Source: Limnohabitans sp. WS1 (GTDB lineage Bacteria; Pseudomonadota; Gammaproteobacteria; Burkholderiales; Burkholderiaceae_C). From it: a DNA stretch of 64,000 nt. Position 1 is the stretch's first letter. The number at the start of each line of letters is the position of its first letter. The position numbers and the translations under genes were made by a program. Shown here piece by piece: positions 24,307 through 33,707 of this stretch. The stretch spans positions 29,568 through 93,567 of the forward strand of contig NZ_NERU01000019.1 of the NCBI RefSeq assembly GCF_003063265.1. The letters run 5' to 3'. Under the pieces are notes generated by a model. The model was not told the DNA's origin, did no database searches, and was given only the letters and a program-made list of their open reading frames with translations.

Positions 24307-25500
24307 TCAGAACGCTTCAATGCCGAGCAAGGCCGCCGCTTGCAAGGCCGTGGCGCGAACCGCCTCAGGCGTGGCACCGGTGATGTTCAGGTGCCCCATC
24401 TTGCGACCGGGCCTGGCCGACAACTTGCCGTACAGGTGCAAATGCGTGCCGGGCAGCGCCAGAACGGCGTCCCAAGCGGGTGCACCGTTTTCGGTCCACA
24501 AATCACCCAGCAGGTTGAGCATGATGGACGGGGAATGCTGGCGTGGCTGCGTGAGCGGCAAACCCGCCAGCGTGCGCACCTGCAGCTCAAACTGCGACTG
24601 GTCGCAAGCGTTCAGCGTGTAGTGACCGCTGTTGTGTGGGCGCGGTGCCATCTCGTTGACGACCAACTGGCCGCCTTCGAGGATGAAAAACTCCACACAC
24701 AGCACGCCCACGTAATGCAGGCCTTCGGCAATGGCACGGGTGGCGGCCACGGCCTGCGCGGCCAAGTGGGTGGGCACAGCGCCTTCGTACACGCTGGTCA
24801 AGGCCAAAATGCCTTCGCGGTGCAGGTTCAGCTGGACCGGGAAATTCACCATCTGCCCATCGGCCCCACGCGCCACAATGACCGAGCATTCGGCTTGGAG
24901 GGGCAGCATTTTTTCAAGCACACAGGGCACGTTCTTGAGCTGATCCCAGGCGGCGCTCAATTCTTCACGGCTCTTGACGCGGATCTGGCCTTTGCCGTCG
25001 TAGCCCATGCGGGCGGTCTTGAGGATGCCAGGGAAGAGCTCATCGCTCAGAGCGGCCAATTGCTCTGGCTTGGCGATGACCGCGTGGGGCGCCACAGGCA
25101 CGCCGCAGCCCACAAAATGGGCTTTTTCGGCCGCGCGGTCTTGCGCAATGGCCACGGCATCGGCACCCGGGGCCACCGGGCGGTGTGCGCCCAGCGTGAC
25201 CAGCGCGGGCGCGGGCACGTTTTCAAATTCGGTGGTGATGGCGGCGCAGCGCTGCATCAGCTGGGCCAAGCCTTGCTCGTCCAAGTAATCGGTCTGGATG
25301 TGGTGGTGGCTCACCAGCCCGGCCGGACTGGCGGTGTCGGGGTCGAGCACGGCGGTGAAATACCCCATGGACTGCGCTGCGTGCACGAACATGCGGCCAA
25401 GCTGTCCGCCGCCCATCACGCCCAAGGTGGCGGGCTGGCCGTTGACGATTGCGCCAGGCAACATCACTTTGTGAAGCTTCTTGTTCAGGGGCTTGTTCAT
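24307..25500 (-). CDS. purK: N5-carboxyaminoimidazole ribonucleotide synthase
   Basis: 397 residues, ATP-grasp fold. Carboxylates AIR with ATP and bicarbonate. VMGGGQLGRMFVHAAQ (29-44) is the N-terminal PurK motif; KTARMGYDGKGQ and VNEMAPRPHNSGHYT are the ATP-grasp signatures. It overlaps purE by 4 bp and works directly with it in purine synthesis. Confidence 0.95.
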   Translation of the reverse strand: MNKPLNKKLHKVMLPGAIVNGQPATLGVMGGGQLGRMFVHAAQSMGYFTAVLDPDTASPAGLVSHHHIQTDYLDEQGLAQLMQRCAAITTEFENVPAPALVTLGAHRPVAPGADAVAIAQDRAAEKAHFVGCGVPVAPHAVIAKPEQLAALSDELFPGILKTARMGYDGKGQIRVKSREELSAAWDQLKNVPCVLEKMLPLQAECSVIVARGADGQMVNFPVQLNLHREGILALTSVYEGAVPTHLAAQAVAATRAIAEGLHYVGVLCVEFFILEGGQLVVNEMAPRPHNSGHYTLNACDQSQFELQVRTLAGLPLTQPRQHSPSIMLNLLGDLWTENGAPAWDAVLALPGTHLHLYGKLSARPGRKMGHLNITGATPEAVRATALQAAALLGIEAF

Positions 25501-25997
25501 GCGGCACCTACCGGGGGCAAGGTCATGGCGCGGGCCATGGCGGTTTGTTCGGCGCGAAAAGCTTCGAGCTTTTGACGCAGAGCAGGGTCGTTGTTGGCCA
25601 ACATGGCCACGGCAAACAGGGCGGCATTGGCCGCACCGGCTGCGCCAATGGCAAAGGTGGCCACCGGCACGCCCTTGGGCATTTGCACAATGCTGTGCAG
25701 CGAATCCACACCCGACAAGGCCTTGGTCTGCACCGGCACGCCCAGCACCGGCACCACCGTCTTGGCCGCGATCATGCCGGGCAAATGGGCTGCGCCGCCC
25801 GCGCCCGCGATGATGGCCTGCAAGCCGCGCTCGGCCGCTGTTTGTGCATAGGCAAACATATCGTCGGGCATTCTGTGGGCCGAAACCACGCGGGCATCGT
25901 GAGGGATGCCAAACTGTTGGAGAATCTGGACTGCGTGCTGCATGGTGTCCCAGTCGGAGCTGGAACCCATGACGACGCCGATGAGCGCTTGAGTCAT
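25497..25997 (-). CDS. purE: N5-carboxyaminoimidazole ribonucleotide mutase
   Basis: 166 residues, class I PurE length. GVVMGSSSDWDTM and VVSAHRMPDDM carry the active-site Ser and His, and AGAGGAAHLPGM is the conserved loop. The open frame continues far upstream, but that is the antisense shadow of the thioredoxin gene. First gene of purE-purK-tsaC. Confidence 0.95.
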   Translation of the reverse strand: MTQALIGVVMGSSSDWDTMQHAVQILQQFGIPHDARVVSAHRMPDDMFAYAQTAAERGLQAIIAGAGGAAHLPGMIAAKTVVPVLGVPVQTKALSGVDSLHSIVQMPKGVPVATFAIGAAGAANAALFAVAMLANNDPALRQKLEAFRAEQTAMARAMTLPPVGAA

Positions 25998-26078
25998 TGG
26001 GTGCTTTTCGTGATCAATCTTGAATTTTAAGGTTTCACCCCGCGTGGGTTTGAAACACAACCCGGAACACTGCCCGCC

Positions 26079-27032
26079 ATGATGGACGTCACGATACAAA
26101 ATTTTGAAGCCGAGGTGATTGAAGCCTCCATGACCACGCCCGTGCTGGTGGACTTTTGGGCCCCATGGTGCGGCCCCTGCAAATCGCTGGGCCCCATCCT
26201 GGAGCGGGTCGAGACCGCCTATGAAGGCCGCTTCAAGCTGGTCAAGATCAATTCGGACGAAGAACAGCAACTGGCCCAAGCCTTTGGCATCAAAAGCATC
26301 CCGACTTGCGTGCTGCTGATGAACGGCCAGCCGGTCGATGGCTTCATGGGTGCCTTGCCCGAGGGACAGGTCAAGCAGTTCCTGGACAAACACCTGCCCG
26401 CCGAAGGCGAGCTGCAAGCCCAAGCCGCAGCGGAAGAAGCCCACCAGCACCTGGAGGCAGGCGATGCACTCAGCGCCCGCGCAGCCCTGGAGCAGGCCCT
26501 GGCCACCGACCCTGGCAACGACGATGCCCGCTTTGACTTGGTCAAACTGCTGATCGGACACGGTGAATTGGCCGAAGCCGCCGCCTTGCTGGCCCCGGCC
26601 ATGGCCCGCATCCCGGTGCCCCTGCGCTTTGAGGCACAAACCCAGTGGCTCAATGCCCTGGAATTTGTGACCACCGACCCGCGTGGTCAGTGGGACTTGG
26701 ACCAGTTTGACGCCTTGATCGCCCACAACAAACGTGATTTTGAAAGCCGCTTTGCCAAAAGCCGTCTCTTGATCGCCGTGGGCCAATGGGAAGCGGCCAT
26801 GGACGAATTGCTCGAAATCATCATGCGCGACAAGAAGTGGGACAACGAAGCCCCCCGCAAAACCTTTGTCGCCCTGCTGGAGCTGATGACCCCGCCCAAG
26901 CCCAAAACGCAAGACGCCACCGGCAAATCCGCCGGCGGCATCGAGTTGATGGGCAAAGCCGCGCTGCAAGAAGACCCCCTGTTGGCCATGATCTCCAGCT
27001 ACCGCCGCAAGCTGAGCATGGCGCTGAACTGA
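26079..27032 (+). CDS. Thioredoxin-domain tetratricopeptide protein (CnoX/YbbN-like)
   Basis: 317 residues. An N-terminal thioredoxin fold (1-110) with the redox motif WAPWCGPC (Cys31, Cys34) is followed by a helical TPR part (about 120-310). This is the architecture of CnoX chaperedoxins, which protect unfolding proteins during oxidative stress and pass them to chaperonins. E. coli CnoX lacks the CxxC pair; this one keeps it and could be redox-active. Divergent from purE. Confidence 0.88.
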   Translation: MMDVTIQNFEAEVIEASMTTPVLVDFWAPWCGPCKSLGPILERVETAYEGRFKLVKINSDEEQQLAQAFGIKSIPTCVLLMNGQPVDGFMGALPEGQVKQFLDKHLPAEGELQAQAAAEEAHQHLEAGDALSARAALEQALATDPGNDDARFDLVKLLIGHGELAEAAALLAPAMARIPVPLRFEAQTQWLNALEFVTTDPRGQWDLDQFDALIAHNKRDFESRFAKSRLLIAVGQWEAAMDELLEIIMRDKKWDNEAPRKTFVALLELMTPPKPKTQDATGKSAGGIELMGKAALQEDPLLAMISSYRRKLSMALN

Positions 27033-27035
27033 ACG

Positions 27036-27494
27036 ACATCGCCCCGGGGGCGAGGCTCCCACAAAATGCAGGCACCCCCCCTGTAGGAGCGACGCCCTCG
27101 TCGCGATAACCCTCGCAGACCACCCCCCATCGCCCCGAGGGCGGGGCTCCTACAAAAACACCATCGCCTCAGGGGCGAGGCTCCCACAAAATGCAGGCAA
27201 TCCCCCTGTAGGAGCGACGCCCTCGTCGCGATAACCCTCGCAGACCACTACCCATCGCCCCGAGGGCGGGGCTCCTACAAAATGCAGGCAATCCCCCTGT
27301 ATGAGCGACGCACTCGTCGCGATAACCCTCGCAGACCACCCCCCATCGCCCCGAGGGCGGGGCTCCCACAAAATGCAGGCAATCCCCCTGTAGGAACGAC
27401 GCCCTCGTCGCGATAACCCTCGCAGACCACCCCCCATCGCCCCGAGGGCGGGGCTCCTACAAAAACACCGTCGCCCCGGGGCGGGGCTGCCACA
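27036..27494. repeat. Family A REP cluster (about 4 full units plus half units)
   Basis: Full units gtaggagcgacgccctcgtc ... ggggctcctaca occur near 27081-27154, 27209-27280, 27297-27372 and 27388-27462, with half-hairpins near 27039, 27165 and 27468. A spacer aaaatgcaggcaatcccc repeats between units. It lies between convergent genes, and the 500-bp gap 27033-27533 holds nothing else. Orientation is opposite to the cluster at 52.5 kb. Confidence 0.9.
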
Positions 27495-27533
27495 CACTGC
27501 ACAACCGGTCGCTGCCCTCTCGCGGCCAAGCCG

Positions 27534-28055
27534 TCAGTGTGCAGGCCCCGCTTGGCGTTCGATGTCCATGCGCATGGACGCCAGCAGGCCGATGGCCATG
27601 AGCACCTCGCCCACCACAAACATGGGGCCGACCAGCAAACCCACGATGTCGTCGGCAAAGGCGGGTTTTTTGCCCTCGAAGTAATGCCCGACAAACTGGA
27701 TGATCCAGCCGATCACAAACAAGCCCAAGCCCGCCTGCCAGGCCAGCAGCCCAGCGGCTGCGGCCCAGGGCACCAAGCCATGAGCGCAAGCGACCAGCAG
27801 GCCATTGACGAGGCTGGTGGCCACGCCCAGCAGCAAAGCACCCCGGGTCAGATACCACAGACTCGTCAGCCCCCACAGGCACCAAGCCGGTGTCAGCGCC
27901 CACTCGCCCCACGCCCAGGTCGGCTGGGTCAGCATCATGGCAATGGCCATGAAGATCAGGGGCACCCCCAGCAAATGGGTGGCAATGTTGCGCCGGTCGC
28001 GGTGGTAGTGGGCGTACTGCACCATCAGTGCTGAAGCGGATCGGAAAAAACTCAT
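27534..28055 (-). CDS. Mpo1-like (DUF962) membrane protein
   Basis: 173 residues from ATG 28055, chosen for the preceding AAAGGAG. Four to five membrane segments. The segments HYHRDRRNIATHLLGVPL and FVGHYFEGKKPA carry the conserved histidines of the Mpo1/YGL010w family, whose yeast member is an iron dioxygenase in 2-hydroxy-fatty-acid alpha-oxidation. The bacterial role is inferred only. Confidence 0.82.
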   Translation of the reverse strand: MSFFRSASALMVQYAHYHRDRRNIATHLLGVPLIFMAIAMMLTQPTWAWGEWALTPAWCLWGLTSLWYLTRGALLLGVATSLVNGLLVACAHGLVPWAAAAGLLAWQAGLGLFVIGWIIQFVGHYFEGKKPAFADDIVGLLVGPMFVVGEVLMAIGLLASMRMDIERQAGPAH

Positions 28056-28123
28056 GCGGGTGTCTCCTTTTGTTTCAAGCCCCAAGGACCGACTCATCGC
28101 CAGGCGTCTTGTGACCTCCTGCT

Positions 28124-29032
28124 TCAGGCCATCAGCTTGGTCATGGCTTCTTCGTATTTGGCAGCCGTTTTCTCGATCACCTCTCGCGGCAAGCGAGGTG
28201 CAGGCGGGGTTTTGTCCCAGGGCTTGCCGTTGATCTGGGCGGTTTCCAGCCAGTCGCGCAAAAACTGTTTGTCGTAACTGGGCGGGTTAGCGCCTTCCAC
28301 ATAGCTGTCGGCAGGCCAGTAACGCGATGAATCGGGCGTCAACACCTCGTCCATCAACACCAGCGTGCCATCGGCATCCAGGCCAAACTCGAACTTGGTG
28401 TCGGCAATGATGATGCCCTTGGTGGCCGCGATGTCACGCGCCGCTTTGTAAAGCTGAATGCTGATGTCGCGGATGCGGGTGGCCAAGTCGACGCCGATCA
28501 TGGCCACGGTTTGCTCGAAGGTGATGTTTTCGTCGTGCTCACCCACCGCCGCTTTGGCGGCAGGCGTGTAGATGGGCTCGGGCAGGCGGCTGGCGTTTTT
28601 CAGGCCCGCGGGCAGTTTCACGCCGCACACGGCTTGGTTGTCCTGGTATTCCTTCCAGCCGCTGCCGGCCAGATAACCGCGCACCACCGCCTCGACCGGG
28701 ATGGGTTTGAGGCGCTTGACCAGCATGGAGCGACCGACAACCTGGGGCACCTCTTCTGCGCTCACCACGCTCTCAGGGGCGTCGCCCGTCAGGTGAATGG
28801 GGCAAATGTTCAGGCCTTTGGGGCCGAGTTGGTCGAACCAGAACAACGCCATTTGCGTCAGCAACACCCCTTTGCCAGGAATCGGCTCGCCCATGATCAC
28901 GTCGAACGCGCTGATGCGGTCCGACGCCACCATCAAGATGCGGTCGTCACCCACCGCGTAGTTGTCGCGCACCTTGCCACGGGCCAGCAGGGGCAAGGAG
29001 GTCAGGGCTGAAGTGTGGAGGGCAGAGTTCAT
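28124..29032 (-). CDS. purC: Phosphoribosylaminoimidazole-succinocarboxamide synthase
   Basis: 302 residues, the long Sacc./proteobacterial form. Joins CAIR and aspartate using ATP. LLARGKVRDNYAVGDD begins the nucleotide site; MVASDRISAFDVIM and DTKFEFGLDADG are conserved SAICAR synthetase motifs. Start at 29032 (MNSALHTSAL). It is one step after PurE in purine synthesis but is encoded about 2 kb away. Confidence 0.95.
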   Translation of the reverse strand: MNSALHTSALTSLPLLARGKVRDNYAVGDDRILMVASDRISAFDVIMGEPIPGKGVLLTQMALFWFDQLGPKGLNICPIHLTGDAPESVVSAEEVPQVVGRSMLVKRLKPIPVEAVVRGYLAGSGWKEYQDNQAVCGVKLPAGLKNASRLPEPIYTPAAKAAVGEHDENITFEQTVAMIGVDLATRIRDISIQLYKAARDIAATKGIIIADTKFEFGLDADGTLVLMDEVLTPDSSRYWPADSYVEGANPPSYDKQFLRDWLETAQINGKPWDKTPPAPRLPREVIEKTAAKYEEAMTKLMA

Positions 29033-29061
29033 GGCTAAACAATCAAGCAACGGCAAAAAAG

Positions 29062-29090
29062 AAAAAGGCCCGTTGAACAGTCAACGGGCC
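29062..29090 (-). terminator. Rho-independent terminator of fba
   Basis: On the minus strand ggcccgttga-ctgt-tcaacgggcc is a perfect 10-bp stem followed by TTTTT, 22 bp after the fba stop codon and before purC. Confidence 0.9.
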
Positions 29091-29112
29091 ATTCGCGTCA
29101 ATTATCGCAGGC

Positions 29113-30177
29113 TCAGTTCACCACTTGCGCCAGCTCACCCAGGGCATAACGGGCGGCCACCACCTGCAGGTTGTCGCCTTTGATCTTGGGCGCTTGGCCT
29201 TCGCAGCCGAACTCCAGATAGCGCTGCTTGCAGATTTGCTTAGCCGCTTCGCGGGCAGGCTTGAGCCATTCGCGGGCGTCGAATTTGTCGGGGTTTTCCA
29301 CCAAAAACTTGCGCACGGCGGCTGTCATGGCCAGGCGGATGTCGGTGTCGATGTTGATCTTGCGCACACCGAATTTGATGGCTTCCTGGATTTCCTCGAC
29401 GGGAACGCCGTAGGTTTCTTTCATTTGGCCGCCGTACTGGTTGATCAGGGCCAGCAAGTCTTGCGGCACGCTGGACGAGCCATGCATGACCAAATGCGTG
29501 TTGGGAATGCGGGCGTGGATTTCCTTGACGCGGCTGATGGCCAGAATGTCGCCCGTGGGCTTGCGGCTGAACTTGTAGGCGCCGTGGCTGGTGCCGATGG
29601 CAATGGCCAGCGCGTCCAGACCGGTGGCTTTGACAAATTGCGCAGCTTCTTCGGGGTCGGTCAGCATTTGGCTGTGGTCCAGCTTGCCCACCGCACCAAT
29701 ACCGTCTTCTTCACCGGCTTCGCCCGTCTCCAGATTGCCCAGGCAACCGAGTTCGCCCTCAACCGACACGCCCATTTTGTGGGCCATGTCCACCACGCGG
29801 CGGGTCACGTCGACGTTGTAAGCGAAGTCTGCAGGGGTCTTGCCATCTTCGAGCAAGGAGCCGTCCATCATGACCGATGAGAAACCCAGGTTGATCGCGC
29901 CTTGGCAGATGGCGGGACTTTGGCCGTGGTCCTGGTGCATGACCAAGGGAATGTGCGGCCACTGCTCGGTGGCGGCCAAAATCAGGTGCTTGATGAAGGG
30001 CTCGCCTGCGTATTTGCGTGCACCAGCGCTGGCCTGCAAGATGACAGGAGCGCCGACTTCGTCGGCCGCCGTCATGACGGCCTGGACTTGCTCCAGGTTG
30101 TTGACGTTGAAAGCTGGAATGCCGTAGCCGTTGGCGGCGGCGTGGTCCAGCAGCTCGCGCATTGAAACGAGTGCCAT
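29113..30177 (-). CDS. fba: Class II fructose-1,6-bisphosphate aldolase
   Basis: 354 residues from MALVSMRELLDHAAANGYG, the conserved start; the frame upstream is not coding. Zinc ligands and active site: LVMHQDHGQS carries the zinc-binding His and catalytic Asp, and VEGELGCLG and TSHGAYKF follow. Length and motifs match the class IIB Cbb-type aldolase of Burkholderiales. Serves glycolysis or gluconeogenesis with the nearby pyk and pgk. A large palindrome lies upstream. Confidence 0.95.
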   Translation of the reverse strand: MALVSMRELLDHAAANGYGIPAFNVNNLEQVQAVMTAADEVGAPVILQASAGARKYAGEPFIKHLILAATEQWPHIPLVMHQDHGQSPAICQGAINLGFSSVMMDGSLLEDGKTPADFAYNVDVTRRVVDMAHKMGVSVEGELGCLGNLETGEAGEEDGIGAVGKLDHSQMLTDPEEAAQFVKATGLDALAIAIGTSHGAYKFSRKPTGDILAISRVKEIHARIPNTHLVMHGSSSVPQDLLALINQYGGQMKETYGVPVEEIQEAIKFGVRKINIDTDIRLAMTAAVRKFLVENPDKFDAREWLKPAREAAKQICKQRYLEFGCEGQAPKIKGDNLQVVAARYALGELAQVVN

Positions 30178-30209
30178 GGTGGTGTGTCCCGGGGAAGTTG
30201 AAAATTCAG

Positions 30210-30234
30210 ACAAGTTGGCCTGTACCCAACTTGT
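30210..30234. promoter_or_regulatory. Inverted repeat upstream of fba
   Basis: acaagttgg-cctgtac-ccaacttgt has perfect 9-bp arms around 7 bp, starting 33 bp before the fba start codon. It could be an operator or a leader hairpin; there is no T run, so it is not an obvious terminator. Confidence 0.45.
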
Positions 30235-30304
30235 AACTTCCATAATTTTACGCCGCCCCACCATGAACCTGAGTGGCACAGGGCGCTTTCAAAGCGCCAC
30301 CGCT

Positions 30305-30904
30305 TCAAACCCGAAAGTGTTCGCGTGCCAGGGTTTTGAGTTCTTCATCGGTCTTGGCGCTTTTACAGGCCACAGCCCAGATGTCAAAGGCACCCGGCCG
30401 GACCAGCGTAGCGACCCAAGGAAAACCACAGGCATTGAGGGTGCCGCGCAGCACTTTTTCGGTAAAGCCACAGCGGTGGGCCATGAAGAGATTGCCCGCC
30501 CCCATGTAGTTTCTGTGGCCGTACAGGATGTCGATGGGGGCAATGGGGCCGGCCGGTGAGTCATAAGCCGTCTCGGTGAGTTTGTCCTCGGCCACCAAGG
30601 CACACACCGACTTCAGGTCTGGGCAGGTGATGACACAAAACCCGTCATCGGCCAACACGCGCACAAATTCGGCCAGCGCCGTGGGCACCTCGTGTGGGTA
30701 AAGGTGTTCGATGTTGTGGCTCGAAAAAATGGCATCAACCGACTGGTCCTTGACTTGAGACATGTCGGTCATGGAACCCAGGATGTCGGGCTGCACCGTG
30801 GGATCGATGTCCAGGCGCAACTCTTGCCAGTGACCGTTGTTGAAGCCTGGGGTGGTGTGTTCCAGGCGGGCGTGGCCTGGGCCGACGTGCAAGAGTTTTT
30901 TCAT
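30305..30904 (-). CDS. SAM-dependent methyltransferase-like protein
   Basis: 199 residues. KKLLHVGPGHA is a shortened glycine motif, LRLDIDPTVQPDIL an acidic loop, and FSSHNIEHLYPHEV with ALAEFVRVLADDGFCVI matches post-motif regions of class I methyltransferases that act on sugars or lipids. The substrate is unknown. An AT-rich 133-bp gap separates it from the divergent TPR gene. Confidence 0.75.
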   Translation of the reverse strand: MKKLLHVGPGHARLEHTTPGFNNGHWQELRLDIDPTVQPDILGSMTDMSQVKDQSVDAIFSSHNIEHLYPHEVPTALAEFVRVLADDGFCVITCPDLKSVCALVAEDKLTETAYDSPAGPIAPIDILYGHRNYMGAGNLFMAHRCGFTEKVLRGTLNACGFPWVATLVRPGAFDIWAVACKSAKTDEELKTLAREHFRV

Positions 30905-31037
30905 GGTGAATGAGTGTGGTTAAAAGGTGAGATTGCAAGACTTTTAAATGAGAAATTAATGTACAAGAAAAAAACAATACGCGAACTCTGGTCATATTTG
31001 ATTCAAAATTAGTGATACGGACAAATTCGGGTTATTC

Positions 31038-31985
31038 ATGGACCACACACTCAACACAACGCCTCCCACATTGGGACTGGAAGAGGGTCAAGCCGCCTTC
31101 AAAATCGGTGACTGGGCTCGGTCACTGGCCTTGGCCGGACAATTTTTGGAACACCACAACGACTCGATCGCGAGCTGGATGTTGAAAGCTCGCAGCCTGG
31201 TGCAACTCGGTCAATGGGATGCGGCACACGAGGCATTTGCACAGGTCCTTCATGGGGCACCTGCTGACTACAACGCTTGGCTGGAAACTGGGCATTTGCA
31301 CTTTGCGCAAGGCCAATTCGCGCAAGCCAGCACCGCCTACGAACGGGCGCTGGCCTTGTCCAACAAGCGCTTTGAGGCGCATTTGGCCTTGGCGCGAGTA
31401 GCGCTCGTCAATGGTCAGCAGGCCACGGCCGAGCGCCTCTATGCCAAGGCCATCCAGGCGGCCCAAGGTGTGGATGTGCCCACCCAGCGCCTAGTGCATT
31501 GGCGCATGGGCCAGTACCTGCTGGACGCAGGACACGCCCAAGAGGCGACCGTGAGTTTTTCAGATGCCTTGCTGTGGCTCAAGGATGTGAACAAACCCGC
31601 TGCCCGCAACCACGTGGCCGAAGTGCAAATGGATTGGGCCTGTGCCTTGATGCGTTTGGACCAACATGAACGCGCCCTGCAATTGTTCACATCGGCAGCG
31701 GCCATGGCGTCACGGGAAAACACCTTGACGCGTTTGGCTGTCTTGAACCAACAACACCACTTTGAGGAACAAGCGCTGGCTGTGGCGCGACGGTGCGTGC
31801 AATTGTTTCCACAAAGCGCCGGGGCACACTTGAATCTGGCGCATGTGTTGATGGAATGCGGGCAACTGGCTGCGGCTGAAGGGGTCTTGGCGCAAGCCGA
31901 AAGCCTGGGGACCATGCCCGGTGCCAAAGACCTGCGGGCCGCATTGGCCGACAAACTGGGCAATGCCCCAAAGCCTGCGCCTTGA
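31038..31985 (+). CDS. Tetratricopeptide-repeat protein
   Basis: 315 residues, no signal peptide or membrane helix. Several 34-residue TPRs are seen, for example YNAWLETGHLHFAQGQFAQA (about 75-95) and AHLALARVALVNGQQATAE. Alanine-rich helices throughout suggest a protein-protein scaffold; the partner is unknown. Divergent from the methyltransferase-like gene. Confidence 0.75.
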   Translation: MDHTLNTTPPTLGLEEGQAAFKIGDWARSLALAGQFLEHHNDSIASWMLKARSLVQLGQWDAAHEAFAQVLHGAPADYNAWLETGHLHFAQGQFAQASTAYERALALSNKRFEAHLALARVALVNGQQATAERLYAKAIQAAQGVDVPTQRLVHWRMGQYLLDAGHAQEATVSFSDALLWLKDVNKPAARNHVAEVQMDWACALMRLDQHERALQLFTSAAAMASRENTLTRLAVLNQQHHFEEQALAVARRCVQLFPQSAGAHLNLAHVLMECGQLAAAEGVLAQAESLGTMPGAKDLRAALADKLGNAPKPAP

Positions 31986-31994
31986 CAAGGCATT

Positions 31995-32028
31995 GACCCC
32001 TCGGAACCCCATGGGGATGCGAGGGGTC
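31995..32028. terminator. Candidate terminator between TPR gene and pyk
   Basis: gacccctcg (31995-32003) and cgaggggtc (32020-32028) form a perfect 9-bp stem between convergent genes. The following T run is weak. Confidence 0.5.
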
Positions 32029-32045
32029 TTGACGCCCGGGCGCTG

Positions 32046-33479
32046 TCAGGCGACTTTGCAGATTTTCAGCATGTTGGTGCCCCCGGGTGAACCCATGGGC
32101 TCGCCACAAGTGATGGCATACACATCGCCCGTGCTGACAATGCCGCGATCTTTCAGATGCGCCTCGGCCTCGGCCAAAGCGGTGTCACGGTCTGCGCTGG
32201 TGTCCATCAGCAAAGGCCGCACGTTGCGGTACAACGCCATCTTGCGTTGCGAGGTCAACTTGGTGGTCAGTGCATAAATGGGAACATGCACCCGGTGACG
32301 GCTCATCCACAAGGCCGTGGAGCCCGATTCGGTCATGGCCACAATGGCTTTGGCCCCCAAGTGGTGGGCTGTGAACAAGGCGCCCATGGCGATCGACTGG
32401 TCAATCCGGCTGAACGACTGGCCTTTGAAGTCGGCATCGAGGGCCGGGTCCTCGGCACTTTCAGCGGCAGCGCAAATCTTGGCCATTTCTTCCACCGTCT
32501 CCAGCGGGTATTTTCCCGCAGCGGTTTCAGCGCTCAGCATCACGGCATCGGTGCCGTCGAGCACGGCATTGGCCACGTCCGAGACTTCGGCGCGGGTGGG
32601 CACCGGGTTGGTGATCATGCTCTCCATCATCTGGGTGGCGGTGATGACGACCTTGTCGTGAACTTTGGCCAACTTGATCATGCGTTTTTGCAAGGCCGGC
32701 ACAGCGGCGTTGCCCACTTCTACGGCCAAGTCGCCACGGGCAACCATGATGCCGTCGCTGGCTTTGAGAATGGCTTCCAGGTGGGGAATGGCTTCGGCGC
32801 GTTCGATCTTGGCGATCAAACCCGGCTTGTGACCGTACTCGGCACCCGCCACATTGCACAGTTGGCGGGCCATTTCCATGTCGGTGGCGTTTTTGGGAAA
32901 GCTCACCGCTACGTAATCGGCGCGCAGACTCATGGCGGTTTTGATGTCGTCCATGTCCTTGGCCGTCAGGGCTGGAGCGGTCAGGCCACCGCCTTGCTTG
33001 TTGATGCCTTTGTTGTTGGACAACTCGCCGCCCAACTTGACGGTGGTGTGCACTTGCTCACCCTTGACGGCATTGACGGTGAGCACGATCAGCCCATCAT
33101 TGAGCAACAGCACATCGCCGGCCTTGACGTCGCGGGGCAGCTCTTTGTAATCGAGTCCCACGCCCTGGATGTCGCCAAGCTCGGTGCGCGAGGCGTCCAA
33201 CACAAAAGGCTCGCCCGGCTCCAGCATGACTTTGCCCTCGGCAAACTTGCCGACACGAATTTTGGGGCCCTGCAAATCGGCCATGATGGCCACTTCTCGG
33301 CCAGCGCGTTGCGAGGCCTCACGCACGAGGCGGGCGCGGTCCACATGGTCTTGCGCCTTGCCGTGGCTGAAATTGAGCCGGACCACGTTCACGCCAGCGC
33401 GGATCATGGCCTCAAGCAGTGCGGGATCGCTGGATGCAGGGCCTAAGGTGGCAACAATCTTGGTGGCGCGACGAGGCAT
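32046..33479 (-). CDS. pyk: Pyruvate kinase
   Basis: 477 residues, standard length. Converts phosphoenolpyruvate and ADP to pyruvate and ATP. MPRRATKIVATLGPAS is the conserved start; VRLNFSHG supplies substrate contacts and MVARGDLAVEVG the Mg-binding loop; TATQMMESMITNPVPTRAEV is the family signature. The 200-bp leader upstream has no recognised element. Confidence 0.96.
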   Translation of the reverse strand: MPRRATKIVATLGPASSDPALLEAMIRAGVNVVRLNFSHGKAQDHVDRARLVREASQRAGREVAIMADLQGPKIRVGKFAEGKVMLEPGEPFVLDASRTELGDIQGVGLDYKELPRDVKAGDVLLLNDGLIVLTVNAVKGEQVHTTVKLGGELSNNKGINKQGGGLTAPALTAKDMDDIKTAMSLRADYVAVSFPKNATDMEMARQLCNVAGAEYGHKPGLIAKIERAEAIPHLEAILKASDGIMVARGDLAVEVGNAAVPALQKRMIKLAKVHDKVVITATQMMESMITNPVPTRAEVSDVANAVLDGTDAVMLSAETAAGKYPLETVEEMAKICAAAESAEDPALDADFKGQSFSRIDQSIAMGALFTAHHLGAKAIVAMTESGSTALWMSRHRVHVPIYALTTKLTSQRKMALYRNVRPLLMDTSADRDTALAEAEAHLKDRGIVSTGDVYAITCGEPMGSPGGTNMLKICKVA

Positions 33480-33707
33480 TGAAAATCTCCGTGTTATTCA
33501 GTTTCAATTCTCACACGGAATCGGTTACAAATCGGGTTCTTTCGGTGCAACTCAAGGGGCCGGGAGTGCCAGCCTGCAGCACAGGCTGTGGGCTTTTGAA
33601 AGCATGTTGACATGTTGATCCTGCAAGATAGCGCCTGTTCCCCTTGGCAAACCCCCTGAATTGATTTTTGTCAGCCCAAAGAAATGCCGGGCCGACTAAA
33701 CTCCCAT

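Noticed and set aside
25998..27062. N-terminal extension of purE to a 521-residue protein
   Set aside because: The extra part is the complementary strand of the thioredoxin-TPR gene; PurE begins at 25997.
26999..27497. Frames across the 27 kb repeats encoding repeated RGLSRRGRRSYRG segments
   Set aside because: They follow the REP units exactly; the same appears at 52 kb. Not proteins.
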